From Streptomyces collinus (GTDB lineage Bacteria; Actinomycetota; Actinomycetes; Streptomycetales; Streptomycetaceae), in NCBI RefSeq assembly GCF_031348265.1, contig NZ_CP133771.1, positions 7,192,001 to 7,256,000 on the forward strand: a stretch of DNA of 64,000 bases. Direction: 5' to 3'. Position 1 is the first letter of the stretch; each line of letters starts with the position of its first letter. This document shows positions 34,105-42,800 of this stretch, one piece after another. The notes below the pieces were generated by a model. The model was given only the letters and a program-made list of their open reading frames with translations. It was not told the DNA's origin and did no database searches. A program made the translations under genes and the position numbers.

Positions 34105-36411
34105 TCAGTTCCTCACGATGCGCCAACGGTTGTCGGCGGTGCCGTCGTCCGAACTCTGGACCGCGAACGCACCGACAGCGGTGGAATTGTTCGCGATGGC
34201 GAGCAACCTGCCGCTGTGCTCGTTGCGGATCTTGTAGGTCCCGTCTCCCTGGTCGAGCAGTGTCCATCGGTGGTCGGCGGTGCCGTTGTCCGACCACTGC
34301 AGGACGGTCGCGCCGTCGTCCGTGGACATGTTCAAGACGCCGAGCACCTTGCCGCTGTGGGCGTTGCGGAAGCGGACCCCGTTTCCGTCGGCGATCATGT
34401 GCCAGTCGTGGTCGGCGGTGCCCGAGTCGTTCCACTGCAGAGCGCGGCCACCGTCGGCCGTGGACATGTTCTGGATGCCCAGCACGAGACCGCTGCCCAC
34501 GTTGGCGAGCCGGACGGTGCCGCTGGTGTTCCAGTAGACGGTGTAGTTGTGGCCGTGCGCGTCGTGGAACGGGCCCAGGTTGACGGGGGAGCCGTTGGCG
34601 GTGGCGGTGAAGGCCAGTGACGTGCTGCTGGTCCGTCTGATCGAGGACGTGTTCAGCGAGGGGAGGGAGCTGAGCGTGGAGTCGCCGTAGTTGCCGGACA
34701 GGACCACCGGGCCGTAGGTGATCGCGGCGACGTTCGCGTTGTCGTTGGCCGCTCGCATGATGACCCGCATGGGCAGGCGGACGGTGACCGTGTCGCCGGA
34801 GGTCCAGGAGCGGGTCAGGGTGGCGTAGCTGCCTGGCGTGGTGGCGATGTCCTGTCGCGTGCCGTTGACGCTGACAGTGGCCCCGGCGGTCCAGCCCGGG
34901 ATGCGCAGGCGCATCGCCCAGGTTCCGCTGACGTTGCCGGTGACCTGCAGGGTCGTCGTGTCGCTGACGGGGTATGCCGTGGTCTGGGTGACCGTGATTC
35001 CGCGCTCCGACCAGTTGAGCACCGAGGGCACGAACAGGTTCACGATCAGGGTGTCGTCACTGCGGTAGTAGATGGAGTCCATCAGCCTGGTGTGCATCTC
35101 CAGGCCCGTGCCCTGGCAGCACCAGAACGTGCCGTAGTCGGTGCTCCAGGTGCCGCCGCCCCACGCGGGACCCACACCGCGTCGGCCTCCCGGGTTGAGC
35201 GGGGTGAAGTAGGTGACGTGGCCATGGGTGTCGGCCGGGTTCTGCTGGCCGATCATGTGGTTCAGCCACGCCCGCTCGTAGTAGTCGAACAGCGCCGCCC
35301 GGTTCGGGTCCAGCGCGAACAACTCCCGCGTGAGGAGGAGCATGTTGAAGGTGTTGCAGCTTTCGCAGGTGTCCTTGTTCAGGTAGCCGGCGATGGCGTT
35401 CGGGGCGCGGAAGTGCTCCGCCTGGCTGTTGCCGCCGATGGCATAGGTGTGCGCGTCGACGGTGAAGTTCCAGGCGTTGGTGGCGATGTCCCGGTACCGA
35501 GCGGTACCGGTGGCCTTGTACTCCCGGGCGGCCCCGATCCACTTGGGTACCTGGGTGTTGGCGTGCAGTCCGCTGAGCCGGTCCTGGTTGGCCGCCAGCG
35601 GGTCGAACACCGCGGCGTGGTCGAACCGCCGGGCGACGGTGAGCCACCGCGCGTCGCCCGTCTGCTGGTGGAGATCGGTCAGCACGGCGTTCATGCCGCC
35701 GAACTCGGTTCCCAGCATGGCCTGCATCTGCTGGCCGCTCAGCCGGCCGGTGCGCAGGTCCACCCATCCCGCCAACGCGAGCAGCACGTCACGGGCTTGT
35801 GTGCTGCCGATGTGGCGCCATACGTCCAGCAGGCCGGCGAGGGTCTTGTGGATGGTGTAGTACGGCACGTTGCCGTTGCTCAGGGTCCGCTGCTCGAGGG
35901 CGGTGAAGTCGGACTCGGGGTAGCCGGAGAGGTACCCGGCGTTGAAGCCGGCGGCGCTGTTGTTGGCCTGGCATTTGGCCAACTCGGCAACCATGTGGGT
36001 TGCCTTGTCCCGGCAGACGGTGTCCCCGGTCACGGCGTACAGCTGCGCCCATGCCGTGAGGAAGTGCCCTTGGACGTGGGTGCGGAAGGGGAAGTCCGGG
36101 GCGTCCCAACCGCCGTTCGCGGCCGCGCCGTTGGTGGACAGCCGATGGTTGGCGCGGAAGTTGTGCAGCAGCCGGTCGACATCGACGAACCGCAGGTAGT
36201 TCCGCGTGCGGTTCTGGTTGTCCAGCCAGCGGCTCGCGGTGAGCCGGACCTGGTCGAGTGCGAAGGGGTGCGCGGAGACCCCGATGTCGGCCCTTGCGGG
36301 AGGCACGGCCGCGTGGGCGGGGGACGCGCAGACGAAGGATCCGGTGGCAGAGGCGGCGGCGGTGGCCCCCACTGCTTGCAGTAGGCGCCGTCTGCTGACG
36401 GAGGAAGACAT
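34105..36411 (-). CDS. Secreted GH127 beta-L-arabinofuranosidase with C-terminal ricin-type module
   Basis: This 768-residue protein has a Tat-like signal (SRRRLLQAVGATAAASATG ... AHA). The GH127 (former DUF1680) (alpha/alpha)6 barrel and beta domains carry the residues that bind zinc in this family: Cys in CESCNTFN and the Cys pair in FWCCQGTGLE. The C-terminus (about 630-768) has a ricin-type module with repeats such as NMSTADGGRALQW, NMSTDDGATVLQW and HRWTLL. Characterised GH127 enzymes remove beta-L-arabinofuranose from plant extensins and arabinan-type glycans with a zinc-bound cysteine nucleophile. Zinc need is interesting beside the zinc transporter downstream, but linkage is not shown. 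Confidence 0.9.
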   Translation of the reverse strand: MSSSVSRRRLLQAVGATAAASATGSFVCASPAHAAVPPARADIGVSAHPFALDQVRLTASRWLDNQNRTRNYLRFVDVDRLLHNFRANHRLSTNGAAANGGWDAPDFPFRTHVQGHFLTAWAQLYAVTGDTVCRDKATHMVAELAKCQANNSAAGFNAGYLSGYPESDFTALEQRTLSNGNVPYYTIHKTLAGLLDVWRHIGSTQARDVLLALAGWVDLRTGRLSGQQMQAMLGTEFGGMNAVLTDLHQQTGDARWLTVARRFDHAAVFDPLAANQDRLSGLHANTQVPKWIGAAREYKATGTARYRDIATNAWNFTVDAHTYAIGGNSQAEHFRAPNAIAGYLNKDTCESCNTFNMLLLTRELFALDPNRAALFDYYERAWLNHMIGQQNPADTHGHVTYFTPLNPGGRRGVGPAWGGGTWSTDYGTFWCCQGTGLEMHTRLMDSIYYRSDDTLIVNLFVPSVLNWSERGITVTQTTAYPVSDTTTLQVTGNVSGTWAMRLRIPGWTAGATVSVNGTRQDIATTPGSYATLTRSWTSGDTVTVRLPMRVIMRAANDNANVAAITYGPVVLSGNYGDSTLSSLPSLNTSSIRRTSSTSLAFTATANGSPVNLGPFHDAHGHNYTVYWNTSGTVRLANVGSGLVLGIQNMSTADGGRALQWNDSGTADHDWHMIADGNGVRFRNAHSGKVLGVLNMSTDDGATVLQWSDNGTADHRWTLLDQGDGTYKIRNEHSGRLLAIANNSTAVGAFAVQSSDDGTADNRWRIVRN

Positions 36412-36656
36412 CTTGAACCTCTCGGTGAGGGCAGAGTGACTGCTGGTTCGTAGGTGCGTTCGCTCGCGTGTCCGGCGGTCGGGTTCAGTGCGTCACAGGA
36501 CTTGCCTGCTGCCGACGTGGCGTCATACGTGGCAGGCCGACGGCATCACGGCGGAGCCGTTGGTGGCGGCCGCCGTGCCGACGAGAGCCGATGCGCGTGA
36601 GACTCCTCCGGCACTGCCGTTGGTCCTGTTCGCTCGCCTGACGAGGCGACAGGGGG

Positions 36657-36690
36657 GCCGTGCCGCCGCGTGGGTCCGCGACGGCACGGC
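36657..36690 (-). terminator. Terminator of the GH43 gene
   Basis: A nested hairpin (GCCGTGCCG ... CGGCACGGC with inner CGCG/CGCG) begins 15 bp beyond the GH43 stop on the minus strand. The rest of the 293-bp gap up to the GH127 start holds no gene. Confidence 0.7.
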
Positions 36691-36704
36691 AGGGGATTGG
36701 ACAA

Positions 36705-38072
36705 TCAGGCCCAGGGGCTGACCACCGTGAAGGAGCTGTCGGCGCTGAAGGTGTCGGTGTTCTGGTAGAGGTCCATGCGCAGCGCGTAGTCGTAGTGGCG
36801 GAGGTAGCGGCCCGGGTAGTTGTACGACTCCAGGCTCACCGAGCCCGCGGTCGCGCCCGGGCGGGCGCAGTACGTGGCGTCTTTGTCGAAGACGGCCGTG
36901 CCGCTGCTGCTGTCGAAGCGGATCCGGTAGTCCCAGTGCCGCAGATAGCGTCCGGCGGAGTCGCGGAAGGAGTAGCAGTTGGCGTCCGCGAGTCCGGGCA
37001 CGACGGTGAAGGTTGCGCTCTGCTTGACAGCGGTGCTGCCGGAGGATGTCACCGGGTCGATGTAGCCGAGGTTGTCGGAGCGCACCACGGCGTAACGGCT
37101 CGGGAAATTGACGGACTGGAGGGACCGAGTGGTGTCGGTCGGGAGGGTGACGCCACCGGAGACGGTCTCCTTCAACACCGTCGCGTGGCGTATGAGGCCG
37201 GACAGTCCGGGCACCTCGGTGGGCGTGGACCAGGTGGCGAAGTTGTCGTAGCTGTCGCTGTACCAGTACTTGCCGGCGCGGTAGCCGTCGTAGTAGATGC
37301 GCCAGCCTCCGTTGTCGAGCCGGACCAGGGCTGGGCCCTCGACCCAGTCGCCGAAGCCCGCCCAGTTGCCGGTCTTCTTGAAGGTGTACGGGCCGGTGAG
37401 GCTGGAGGCGGTGGCGTACTCGATGTACTTCGTCGTCTCGTTCTTGGTGAACGCGTGGTAGGTGGAACCGACCTTGACGACGAAGGTGTCGATGTAGTTC
37501 GGGCCGATGCCCGCCAGCTGGGCGGGTGTGGACCAGGCGGTCAGCGCGGAGTTGGTCGCCGTGATCTTGTAGCCGGTGAAGTGGGTCGCGGTGCTCGCCG
37601 ACGTCAGGGACACGATGACGTTGACGCTGCCATCGGTGTCGATGAACCACTCGGGAGCCCAGGTGCGGGTCAGCCCGCTGACAGGGATCGTGTGGTTGTA
37701 CAGGAACGTCCAGTTCACTCGGTCGGTGCTCCGGGCGAAACCGATCGTGTTCCCGGTCCAGTTGGTGGTGTAGGTGAGGTAGTACAAGCCGTCGGTGTGC
37801 TTGAAGATGCTGGGGTCTCGGATCAGACCGGACGGCGGGGTGTAGGCCGGGCCCTTTCGCAGGGTGAATCCGGTGGCGTCCGGCGAGTCGTACACGTACA
37901 TGTTCGACTCGCTGCTGTTGGTGAACGCGGTCATCGCGTACCGCGTCGTCTGTCCCGCCGACGGGTGGGCGGCTCCGGCCGTACCGGCGAAGGTGGTGAG
38001 GCCCAGCAGGGCGGTCACCGAGGTGAGGAGGGCGAGGGCCGCCCTGAGGGTTCTGTTCAACGCTCGTCCCAT
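36705..38072 (-). CDS. Secreted GH43 glycosidase with AbfB (CBM42) module
   Basis: This 455-residue protein has a signal peptide (LNRTLRAALALLTSVTALLG ... AGA). The GH43 five-bladed propeller (about 40-310) shows the family's acidic residues in IRDPSIF, PNYIDTFVV and DWVEGPALV. The AbfB beta-trefoil (about 320-455) has SRYAVVRSDNLG, GRYLRHWDYRIRF, GRYLRHYDYALRM. AbfB/CBM42 binds arabinofuranose side chains, so an arabinan, arabinoxylan or arabinogalactan substrate is likely. GH43 is functionally broad, so exact activity is uncertain. I chose the ATG at 38072 because the signal peptide starts there; an upstream extension is non-specific. Confidence 0.9.
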   Translation of the reverse strand: MGRALNRTLRAALALLTSVTALLGLTTFAGTAGAAHPSAGQTTRYAMTAFTNSSESNMYVYDSPDATGFTLRKGPAYTPPSGLIRDPSIFKHTDGLYYLTYTTNWTGNTIGFARSTDRVNWTFLYNHTIPVSGLTRTWAPEWFIDTDGSVNVIVSLTSASTATHFTGYKITATNSALTAWSTPAQLAGIGPNYIDTFVVKVGSTYHAFTKNETTKYIEYATASSLTGPYTFKKTGNWAGFGDWVEGPALVRLDNGGWRIYYDGYRAGKYWYSDSYDNFATWSTPTEVPGLSGLIRHATVLKETVSGGVTLPTDTTRSLQSVNFPSRYAVVRSDNLGYIDPVTSSGSTAVKQSATFTVVPGLADANCYSFRDSAGRYLRHWDYRIRFDSSSGTAVFDKDATYCARPGATAGSVSLESYNYPGRYLRHYDYALRMDLYQNTDTFSADSSFTVVSPWA

Positions 38073-38107
38073 CTCTGCGTGAACTGCCCTGACACCTGAG
38101 CAATGTT

Positions 38108-38123
38108 GTTCGAGGAGCCGAAC
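38108..38123. promoter_or_regulatory. Inverted-repeat operator upstream of the GH43 gene
   Basis: GTTCGAGGAGCCGAAC has 5-bp perfect arms and the same outer bases and spacing as the GTTCGG-AATA-CCGAAC repeat before GH62. It lies 36-51 bp before the GH43 start. Confidence 0.45.
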
Positions 38124-38559
38124 TGTGTACGGTACTTCGAGCAGAAGATAGGTTTGGGTCGCGGTTCCGTCAATGCTTACGACGGGGCCCGTTTCCGGTG
38201 CGACTCGGGTCACCCGGACTGCGGGGTGGCAGTACTGTCGCGCACCTTGAACTCCGTACGAGGTGCCTTGTCCGTTCTGCGATCAAATCGGCTCGGATCA
38301 GGAACCGCGCGAGAGGTGCACCGAGGGCGGACGTGCGGGGAGCGGAGCAGTGCTCCCCTTGCGCAGGGCTGTTCACCGGACGTCCCGCCGAGTACCGCGC
38401 CACGGTGGTCCGTGTTCGAGCGGCCGGTGCCCCGGTCGTCGGGCGCGCACCGGCCCGCACCGAGGCGCGGTCCGTGGTCGTGCCGCCGGGACTGCCCGGG
38501 CATGTCGTCCCCGACGAGTCCTGGTTCCGGCTGGAGGACCCGTCGCTGACGGCCGGCGG

Positions 38560-38880
38560 GTTCGACGGGGCGGACGCCGTGGCCACCACCGCCGCACCGG
38601 CGACGGCGGCGGCCTCGGGAGACGGTGAACATCTGGTGGTCGGCGCCGCCATACGGGCGTTGCTCCAACTGGTCGCCCTGGGCGCTGCCCGCCGTGAGGT
38701 ACAGACCGCTGTGGCGGTTGAGGAGCCGGACGCGGCCGTCGCCCGCGTCTTCCACGGGCCACTCGTCGTGTCGTTGGTGCTCGCGTTGGCTTCGTACGGG
38801 TACTGGACGGCCTTCGCGCCCGCGTCGCGGGAGGCCCGCCGGATGACGACGTCCTTGCCACTCGCCAGGGGCTGCGACGG
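38560..38880 (-). pseudogene. Remnant of a ricin-type module from a lost secreted enzyme
   Basis: On the minus strand one frame reads SGKDVVIRRASRDAGAKAVQ, then YPYEANASTND; after a frame change the sequence continues GRVRLLNRHSGLYLTAGSAQ, then LEQRPYGGADHQMFTVS. This is one to two beta-trefoil repeats of the kind attached to bacterial GH127 and GH43 enzymes. There is no catalytic domain, start or intact frame. It marks the right end of the glycosidase island, where a further enzyme was apparently deleted. Confidence 0.55.
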
Positions 38881-38886
38881 GCCGTT

Positions 38887-39618
38887 TCACGCCGACTGCC
38901 ACATTCGGGCGAGTGTCGTGGCGGTGAGAAGCTGCGCGGGGTTGCCCTGTCCCACCAGGTGACCGTCGCGTAGCAGGAGGCAGGTGTCCGCCGAGCGTGC
39001 GGCTTCCAGGTCGTGTGTGGCCTGGACGACGGTCACCCCGTCGGTGACCAGTTCGGTCAGGAGGGCCGCGATCCGCTCCCTGGCCTCCGGATCGAGCCCA
39101 GTGGTGGGTTCGTCCAGGAGCAGCAGATCCGACTCCTGGGTGAGCCCTTGGGCGATCAGGGCGCGTTGTCTCTGTCCGCCGGACAGCTCCCCGAGCTGGC
39201 GGGACGCGAGGTCCATGATGCCCAGTCGTTCCATGGCCGTGTCCACGATGGCGCGGTCCTGCCGAGTCAGTCGGCGCCATGGCCCGCGCTCACCCCAGCG
39301 CCCCATCTCCACCGTCTGTCTGACGGTCAGGGGTAGCGCGTCACCGACGGCGCCGCGCTGGGGGACGAACGCCGGTGGCCGGTCGCCGGCGTGGTGCAGC
39401 TCGCCTGATGTGGGCTGGATCACTCCGGCGAGAACGCCGAGCAGGGTGGACTTCCCGCTTCCGTTCGGGCCGACCAGTGCGGTGAGGGCCAACGCCGGTA
39501 TTTCGGCGTCGAGTTCATGGAGAACGGGGCGGCCCGGGTATCCGGCGGACAGTTCGGTGAAGCGGGCGCGGGGCGTCGTGTCCTTGGCCGGAGAGGGGGA
39601 GGGGAAAGTTTTGAACAT
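38887..39618 (-). CDS. aztA: Zinc ABC transporter ATP-binding protein
   Basis: This 243-residue ABC ATPase has Walker A GPNGSGKST, signature LSGGQRQR, Walker B DLLLLDEPTTG and the switch His in QATHDLEAA. It matches the metal-uptake subgroup (ZnuC/AztA). It is transcribed away from the permease gene aztB, with only 23 bp between start codons. I prefer the ATG at 39618 because a TACAAT -10 element lies seven bases upstream, giving a leaderless message; an ATG three codons earlier is the alternative. It acts with AztB and the binding protein AztC. Confidence 0.88.
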   Translation of the reverse strand: MFKTFPSPSPAKDTTPRARFTELSAGYPGRPVLHELDAEIPALALTALVGPNGSGKSTLLGVLAGVIQPTSGELHHAGDRPPAFVPQRGAVGDALPLTVRQTVEMGRWGERGPWRRLTRQDRAIVDTAMERLGIMDLASRQLGELSGGQRQRALIAQGLTQESDLLLLDEPTTGLDPEARERIAALLTELVTDGVTVVQATHDLEAARSADTCLLLRDGHLVGQGNPAQLLTATTLARMWQSA

Positions 39619-39640
39619 GATTGTCATTGTAATATGTTCA
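39612..39640. promoter_or_regulatory. Zur-like operator with overlapping divergent leaderless promoters
   Basis: TGAACATGATTGTCA (39612-39626) differs at two positions from TGAAAATGATTTTCA, the AT-rich palindrome type bound by actinobacterial Zur. An outer perfect repeat TGAACAT ... ATGTTCA spans 39612-39640. TAATAT (39630-39635) ends 6 bp before the aztB ATG, and TACAAT on the other strand (39631-39626) ends 7 bp before the aztA ATG. A bound repressor would cover both promoters. Confidence 0.65.
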
Positions 39641-39641
39641 C

Positions 39642-40499
39642 ATGGAGTGGTTGACGGACCCCTTTCAGGTGACCTTCGTCCAAAGGGCCTTGTGGGGCGG
39701 GATGTTGGTGTCGGTGATCTGTGCCCTGGCCGGCACCTGGGTGGTGCTCAGGGGAATGGCCTTTCTCGGTGACGCCATGTCTCACGGGCTGCTGCCCGGA
39801 GTCGCGCTCGCCGCGCTGCTGGGCGGCAACCTGCTGGTCGGGGCGTTGCTGAGCGCGGCCGTCATGACCGCCGGCGTCACCACCCTCGGCCGCACCCCGA
39901 AACTCTCCCAGGACACCGGCATCGGCCTGCTGTTCGTGGGGATGCTGTCGCTCGGCGTCATCATCGTCTCGCGGTCGCAGTCCTTCGCGGTCGACCTGAC
40001 CGGGTTCCTCTTCGGTGACGTCCTCGCCGTCCGTGAACAGGACTTGGTGTTGCTGGGCGTGGCGCTGCTCCTGGCGCTGGCCGTCTCGGTCCTCGGCCAC
40101 CGGGCCTTCCTCGCCCTGGCTTTCGACCCGCGCAAGGCCCGCACGCTCGGCCTGCGGCCCCGCCTGGCGCACGCCGCGCTGCTCGGCCTGCTGGCGCTCG
40201 CCATCGTCGCCTCCTTCCACATCGTGGGGACGCTCCTGGTCCTGGGCCTGCTCATCGCGCCGCCCGCGGCAGCGCTGCCCTGGGCGCGCAGCGTGCGGGG
40301 CGTCATGACCCTCGCGGCGCTGCTCGGCATCACCGCCACCTTCGGCGGGCTGCTGCTGTCCTGGCACATGAGCACCGCGGCCGGCGCGACGGTCTCGGGC
40401 CTCGCGGTGGTCCAGTTCTTCCTCTCTCACCTGGCATCCGCCCTCCGCCACCACCGCCGTGCGCGCCTCGTCGACGCTCCCGCTGCGGCAACAGACTGA
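39642..40499 (+). CDS. aztB: Zinc ABC transporter permease
   Basis: This 285-residue protein has about eight hydrophobic spans and the ABC-3 metal permease pattern (ALWGGMLVSVICALAGTWVVLRGMAFLGDAMSHGLLPGVA, DTGIGLLFVGMLSLGVI, FLFGDVLAV, FHIVGTLLVLGLLIAPPAAA). It forms the membrane channel for zinc with AztA. There is no ribosome-binding site before the ATG and the -10 hexamer ends six bases upstream, so the mRNA is probably leaderless. It is the first gene of a four-gene + strand unit. Confidence 0.92.
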   Translation: MEWLTDPFQVTFVQRALWGGMLVSVICALAGTWVVLRGMAFLGDAMSHGLLPGVALAALLGGNLLVGALLSAAVMTAGVTTLGRTPKLSQDTGIGLLFVGMLSLGVIIVSRSQSFAVDLTGFLFGDVLAVREQDLVLLGVALLLALAVSVLGHRAFLALAFDPRKARTLGLRPRLAHAALLGLLALAIVASFHIVGTLLVLGLLIAPPAAALPWARSVRGVMTLAALLGITATFGGLLLSWHMSTAAGATVSGLAVVQFFLSHLASALRHHRRARLVDAPAAATD

Positions 40500-40520
40500 A
40501 AGAAGCCTGAGGCGATCCCC

Positions 40521-41753
40521 TTGTTCGTCGGAAGAAACGTCACTGCCCGGTCGTCGGCCGCGCTCGTTGCCGTCGCACTGCTCACCACGAGCTGCGCCGG
40601 CCAGGACGGCAACGCGTCCACCCCGAAAGCCGCTGCCTCGCCCTCCACCCCGCACGGGTACGTCGAAGGGGCCCAGGAGCGGGCCGAGCAGCAGTCCCGG
40701 CTGGTGCTCAACGACCCGGAGACCGGGGACTCCCGAGTCCTGGATCTGATCACCGGAAAGGCACACGAGGTGCCCCGGACGACGGGCACCACGCACCTCA
40801 CCACGGACGGCCGGTTCGCCTACTTCCACACCGCGGGCGGCACGCGTGTCCTGGACAGCGGTGCCTGGATGGTGGACCACGGCGATCACGTGCACTACTA
40901 CCGCGCGACCGTGCGTGGCGTGGGCCGGCTGCCCGCAGGCGCGGACGCGCGGATCCGCAGCGACGCCGGCGTGGCCGTGGTGACCGACGGGGACGGCCGG
41001 GCCACCATCTACCGCCGGGCCGCACTGGAAAAGGGCAGGATCGGATCCCCCCGCCCGCTTCCCGGGACACTCGCGGGAGCCGTCGTGCCGTACGCGGAGC
41101 ACCTGCTCGGCCTCACGGAGGACGGGAAGCTCGCGGTGTACGACCGCGAGGGCAAGCGCGTCGCGTCACCTGACGCACGGTGCGAGGACCCGAAGGGCGA
41201 CGCCGTCACGCGGCGCGGAGCCGTCCTCGGGTGCGCCGACGGCGCCTTGCTCGTCCGGGAGGACGACGGCACGTTCACGGCAGAGAAGATCCCGTACGAC
41301 AGTGACGTACCCGAAAAGGAACGGGCCACGGACTTTCACCACCGGCCCGGCAGCGACACGCTCACAGCGCCGTCCGGCGACCGGGCCGCGTGGGTCCTGG
41401 ACGTCACCGAACGCACATGGAAACGGGTGAGGACCAGCGCTCCCGTGATCTCCGTCAACACCGCGGGCGAAGGCTCGGTGCTGATCGTCCTCGAGGCCGA
41501 CGGATCGCTGCACGGCTACGACATCGCCACCGGCAAGCAGGTCACCAGGACGAAGCCACTCATCACGGGCGCCCTGGACGCCGGCACCGACGGCAACGCG
41601 GCACCGATCGTCGAGGTCGACCGCAGCCGCGCCTACCTCAACGACCCCAAGGGCAAACGCGTGCACGAGATCGACTACAACGACAACCTGCGCGTCGCGC
41701 GCACCTTCGACCTGGACATCGCGCCGTCCCTGATGGTGGAGACCGGGCGATGA
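40521..41753 (+). CDS. aztD: AztD-like zinc-binding lipoprotein (beta-propeller)
   Basis: This 410-residue protein begins at TTG (TGAGG eight bases upstream) with a lipoprotein signal (AALVAVALLTTSCAG). Repeated strand motifs (RVLDLITGKAHEV, YFHTAGGTRVLDSGAWMV, GDHVHYYRA, DGSLHGYDIATGKQ) suggest a beta-propeller. AztD proteins are periplasmic zinc chaperones that hand zinc to AztC. His-rich spots (DHGDHVHYY, DFHHRPGS) could bind metal. The gene overlaps aztC by ATGA. It is diverged from the second copy at 42801, especially in the N-terminal half. Confidence 0.78.
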   Translation: MFVGRNVTARSSAALVAVALLTTSCAGQDGNASTPKAAASPSTPHGYVEGAQERAEQQSRLVLNDPETGDSRVLDLITGKAHEVPRTTGTTHLTTDGRFAYFHTAGGTRVLDSGAWMVDHGDHVHYYRATVRGVGRLPAGADARIRSDAGVAVVTDGDGRATIYRRAALEKGRIGSPRPLPGTLAGAVVPYAEHLLGLTEDGKLAVYDREGKRVASPDARCEDPKGDAVTRRGAVLGCADGALLVREDDGTFTAEKIPYDSDVPEKERATDFHHRPGSDTLTAPSGDRAAWVLDVTERTWKRVRTSAPVISVNTAGEGSVLIVLEADGSLHGYDIATGKQVTRTKPLITGALDAGTDGNAAPIVEVDRSRAYLNDPKGKRVHEIDYNDNLRVARTFDLDIAPSLMVETGR

Positions 41754-42709
41754 CGCGGAAGACGCCAGGGGCACGGCGCCCGCGCACGTTCCTGCTGGCC
41801 TTGCTCACCCTCTTCACCGCCGGCGCGGCGACCGCCTGCGCGAACGACGACGACCGCCCCCGGGTCGTGGTGACGACCAACATCCTGGGCGACATCACGC
41901 AGGAGATCGTCGGTGACGAAGCCGACGTCACCGTGCTGATGAAACCGAACGCCGACCCGCACTCCTTCGGACTGTCGGCCGTGCAGGCCGCCGAGCTGGA
42001 GCGCGCGGACCTGGTGGTCTTCAACGGGCTGGGGCTGGAGGAGAACGTCCTGCGGCACGTGGACGCCGCCCGCGAGTCCGGAGTGGCCACCTTCGAGGTG
42101 GGCAAGGCGGTCGTCCCGCTCACCTTCCAGGCATACGACGACGGCGGCCCGGAGGAGGAAGCCGGGCAGCCCGATCCCCACTTCTGGACCGACCCCAACC
42201 GCGTACGCAAAGCCGCCGGCCTGATCGCCGACCAGGTCACCGAACACGTGGACGGCGTGGACGAAAAGGCGATCCACGCCAACGCCGACCGCTACGACAC
42301 ACAACTCGCCGACCTCACCACCTGGATGGAGAAGTCCTTCGCCCGCATACCGGAGAAACAGCGGGCGTTGGTGACCAACCACCACGTCTTCGGCTACCTC
42401 GCCGAACGCTTCCACTTCCGGGTGGTCGGCGCGGTGATCCCGAGCGGCACGACGCTGGCCTCTCCCAGCTCCTCCGACCTGCGCTCGCTCACCCAGGCCA
42501 TGCGCGAGGCCGGAGTGCGCACCGTTTTCGCCGACTCCTCTCAGCCCAAGCGGCTGGCCGAGGTTCTGCGCACCGAGCTGGGCGACGGTGTGCGCGTCGT
42601 CGAGCTCTACTCCGAATCGCTGACCGAGCCAGGCAAGGGCGCCGGCACCTACCTGCAGATGATGCGCGCGAACACCACCGCCATGACCGATGGCCTGAGC
42701 GGCGCCTGA
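41750..42709 (+). CDS. aztC: Zinc-binding solute-binding lipoprotein
   Basis: This 319-residue cluster A-I metal-binding protein has a lipoprotein signal (LALLTLFTAGAATACAN). The metal ligands of the ZnuA/AztC family are visible: His in NADPHSFGLS, His in PDPHFWTDP, His in VTNHHVFGYLAERF, and Asp in TVFADSSQPK. It captures zinc outside the membrane and delivers it to AztB. The region between the first two His is short and acidic (DDGGPEEEAGQPD), possibly a small metal-loading loop. It is coupled to aztD upstream. Confidence 0.92.
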   Translation: MTRKTPGARRPRTFLLALLTLFTAGAATACANDDDRPRVVVTTNILGDITQEIVGDEADVTVLMKPNADPHSFGLSAVQAAELERADLVVFNGLGLEENVLRHVDAARESGVATFEVGKAVVPLTFQAYDDGGPEEEAGQPDPHFWTDPNRVRKAAGLIADQVTEHVDGVDEKAIHANADRYDTQLADLTTWMEKSFARIPEKQRALVTNHHVFGYLAERFHFRVVGAVIPSGTTLASPSSSDLRSLTQAMREAGVRTVFADSSQPKRLAEVLRTELGDGVRVVELYSESLTEPGKGAGTYLQMMRANTTAMTDGLSGA

Positions 42710-42800
42710 ACCCGAGCCTTCCCACGTGAACACCGGCCGACCGGCCACCAGTACCCCCACTCCACGCCGCACCCCCGCGGCCCCAGAAAGGAACACACCG

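Noticed and set aside
38198..38962. 254-codon + strand frame between GH43 and aztA
   Set aside because: Its composition is that of antisense DNA to the ricin-module remnant; no ribosome site or family pattern.
39624..41102. 492-codon minus-strand frame opposite aztB
   Set aside because: Charged Gly/Glu/Gln-rich antisense artefact of a membrane-protein gene.
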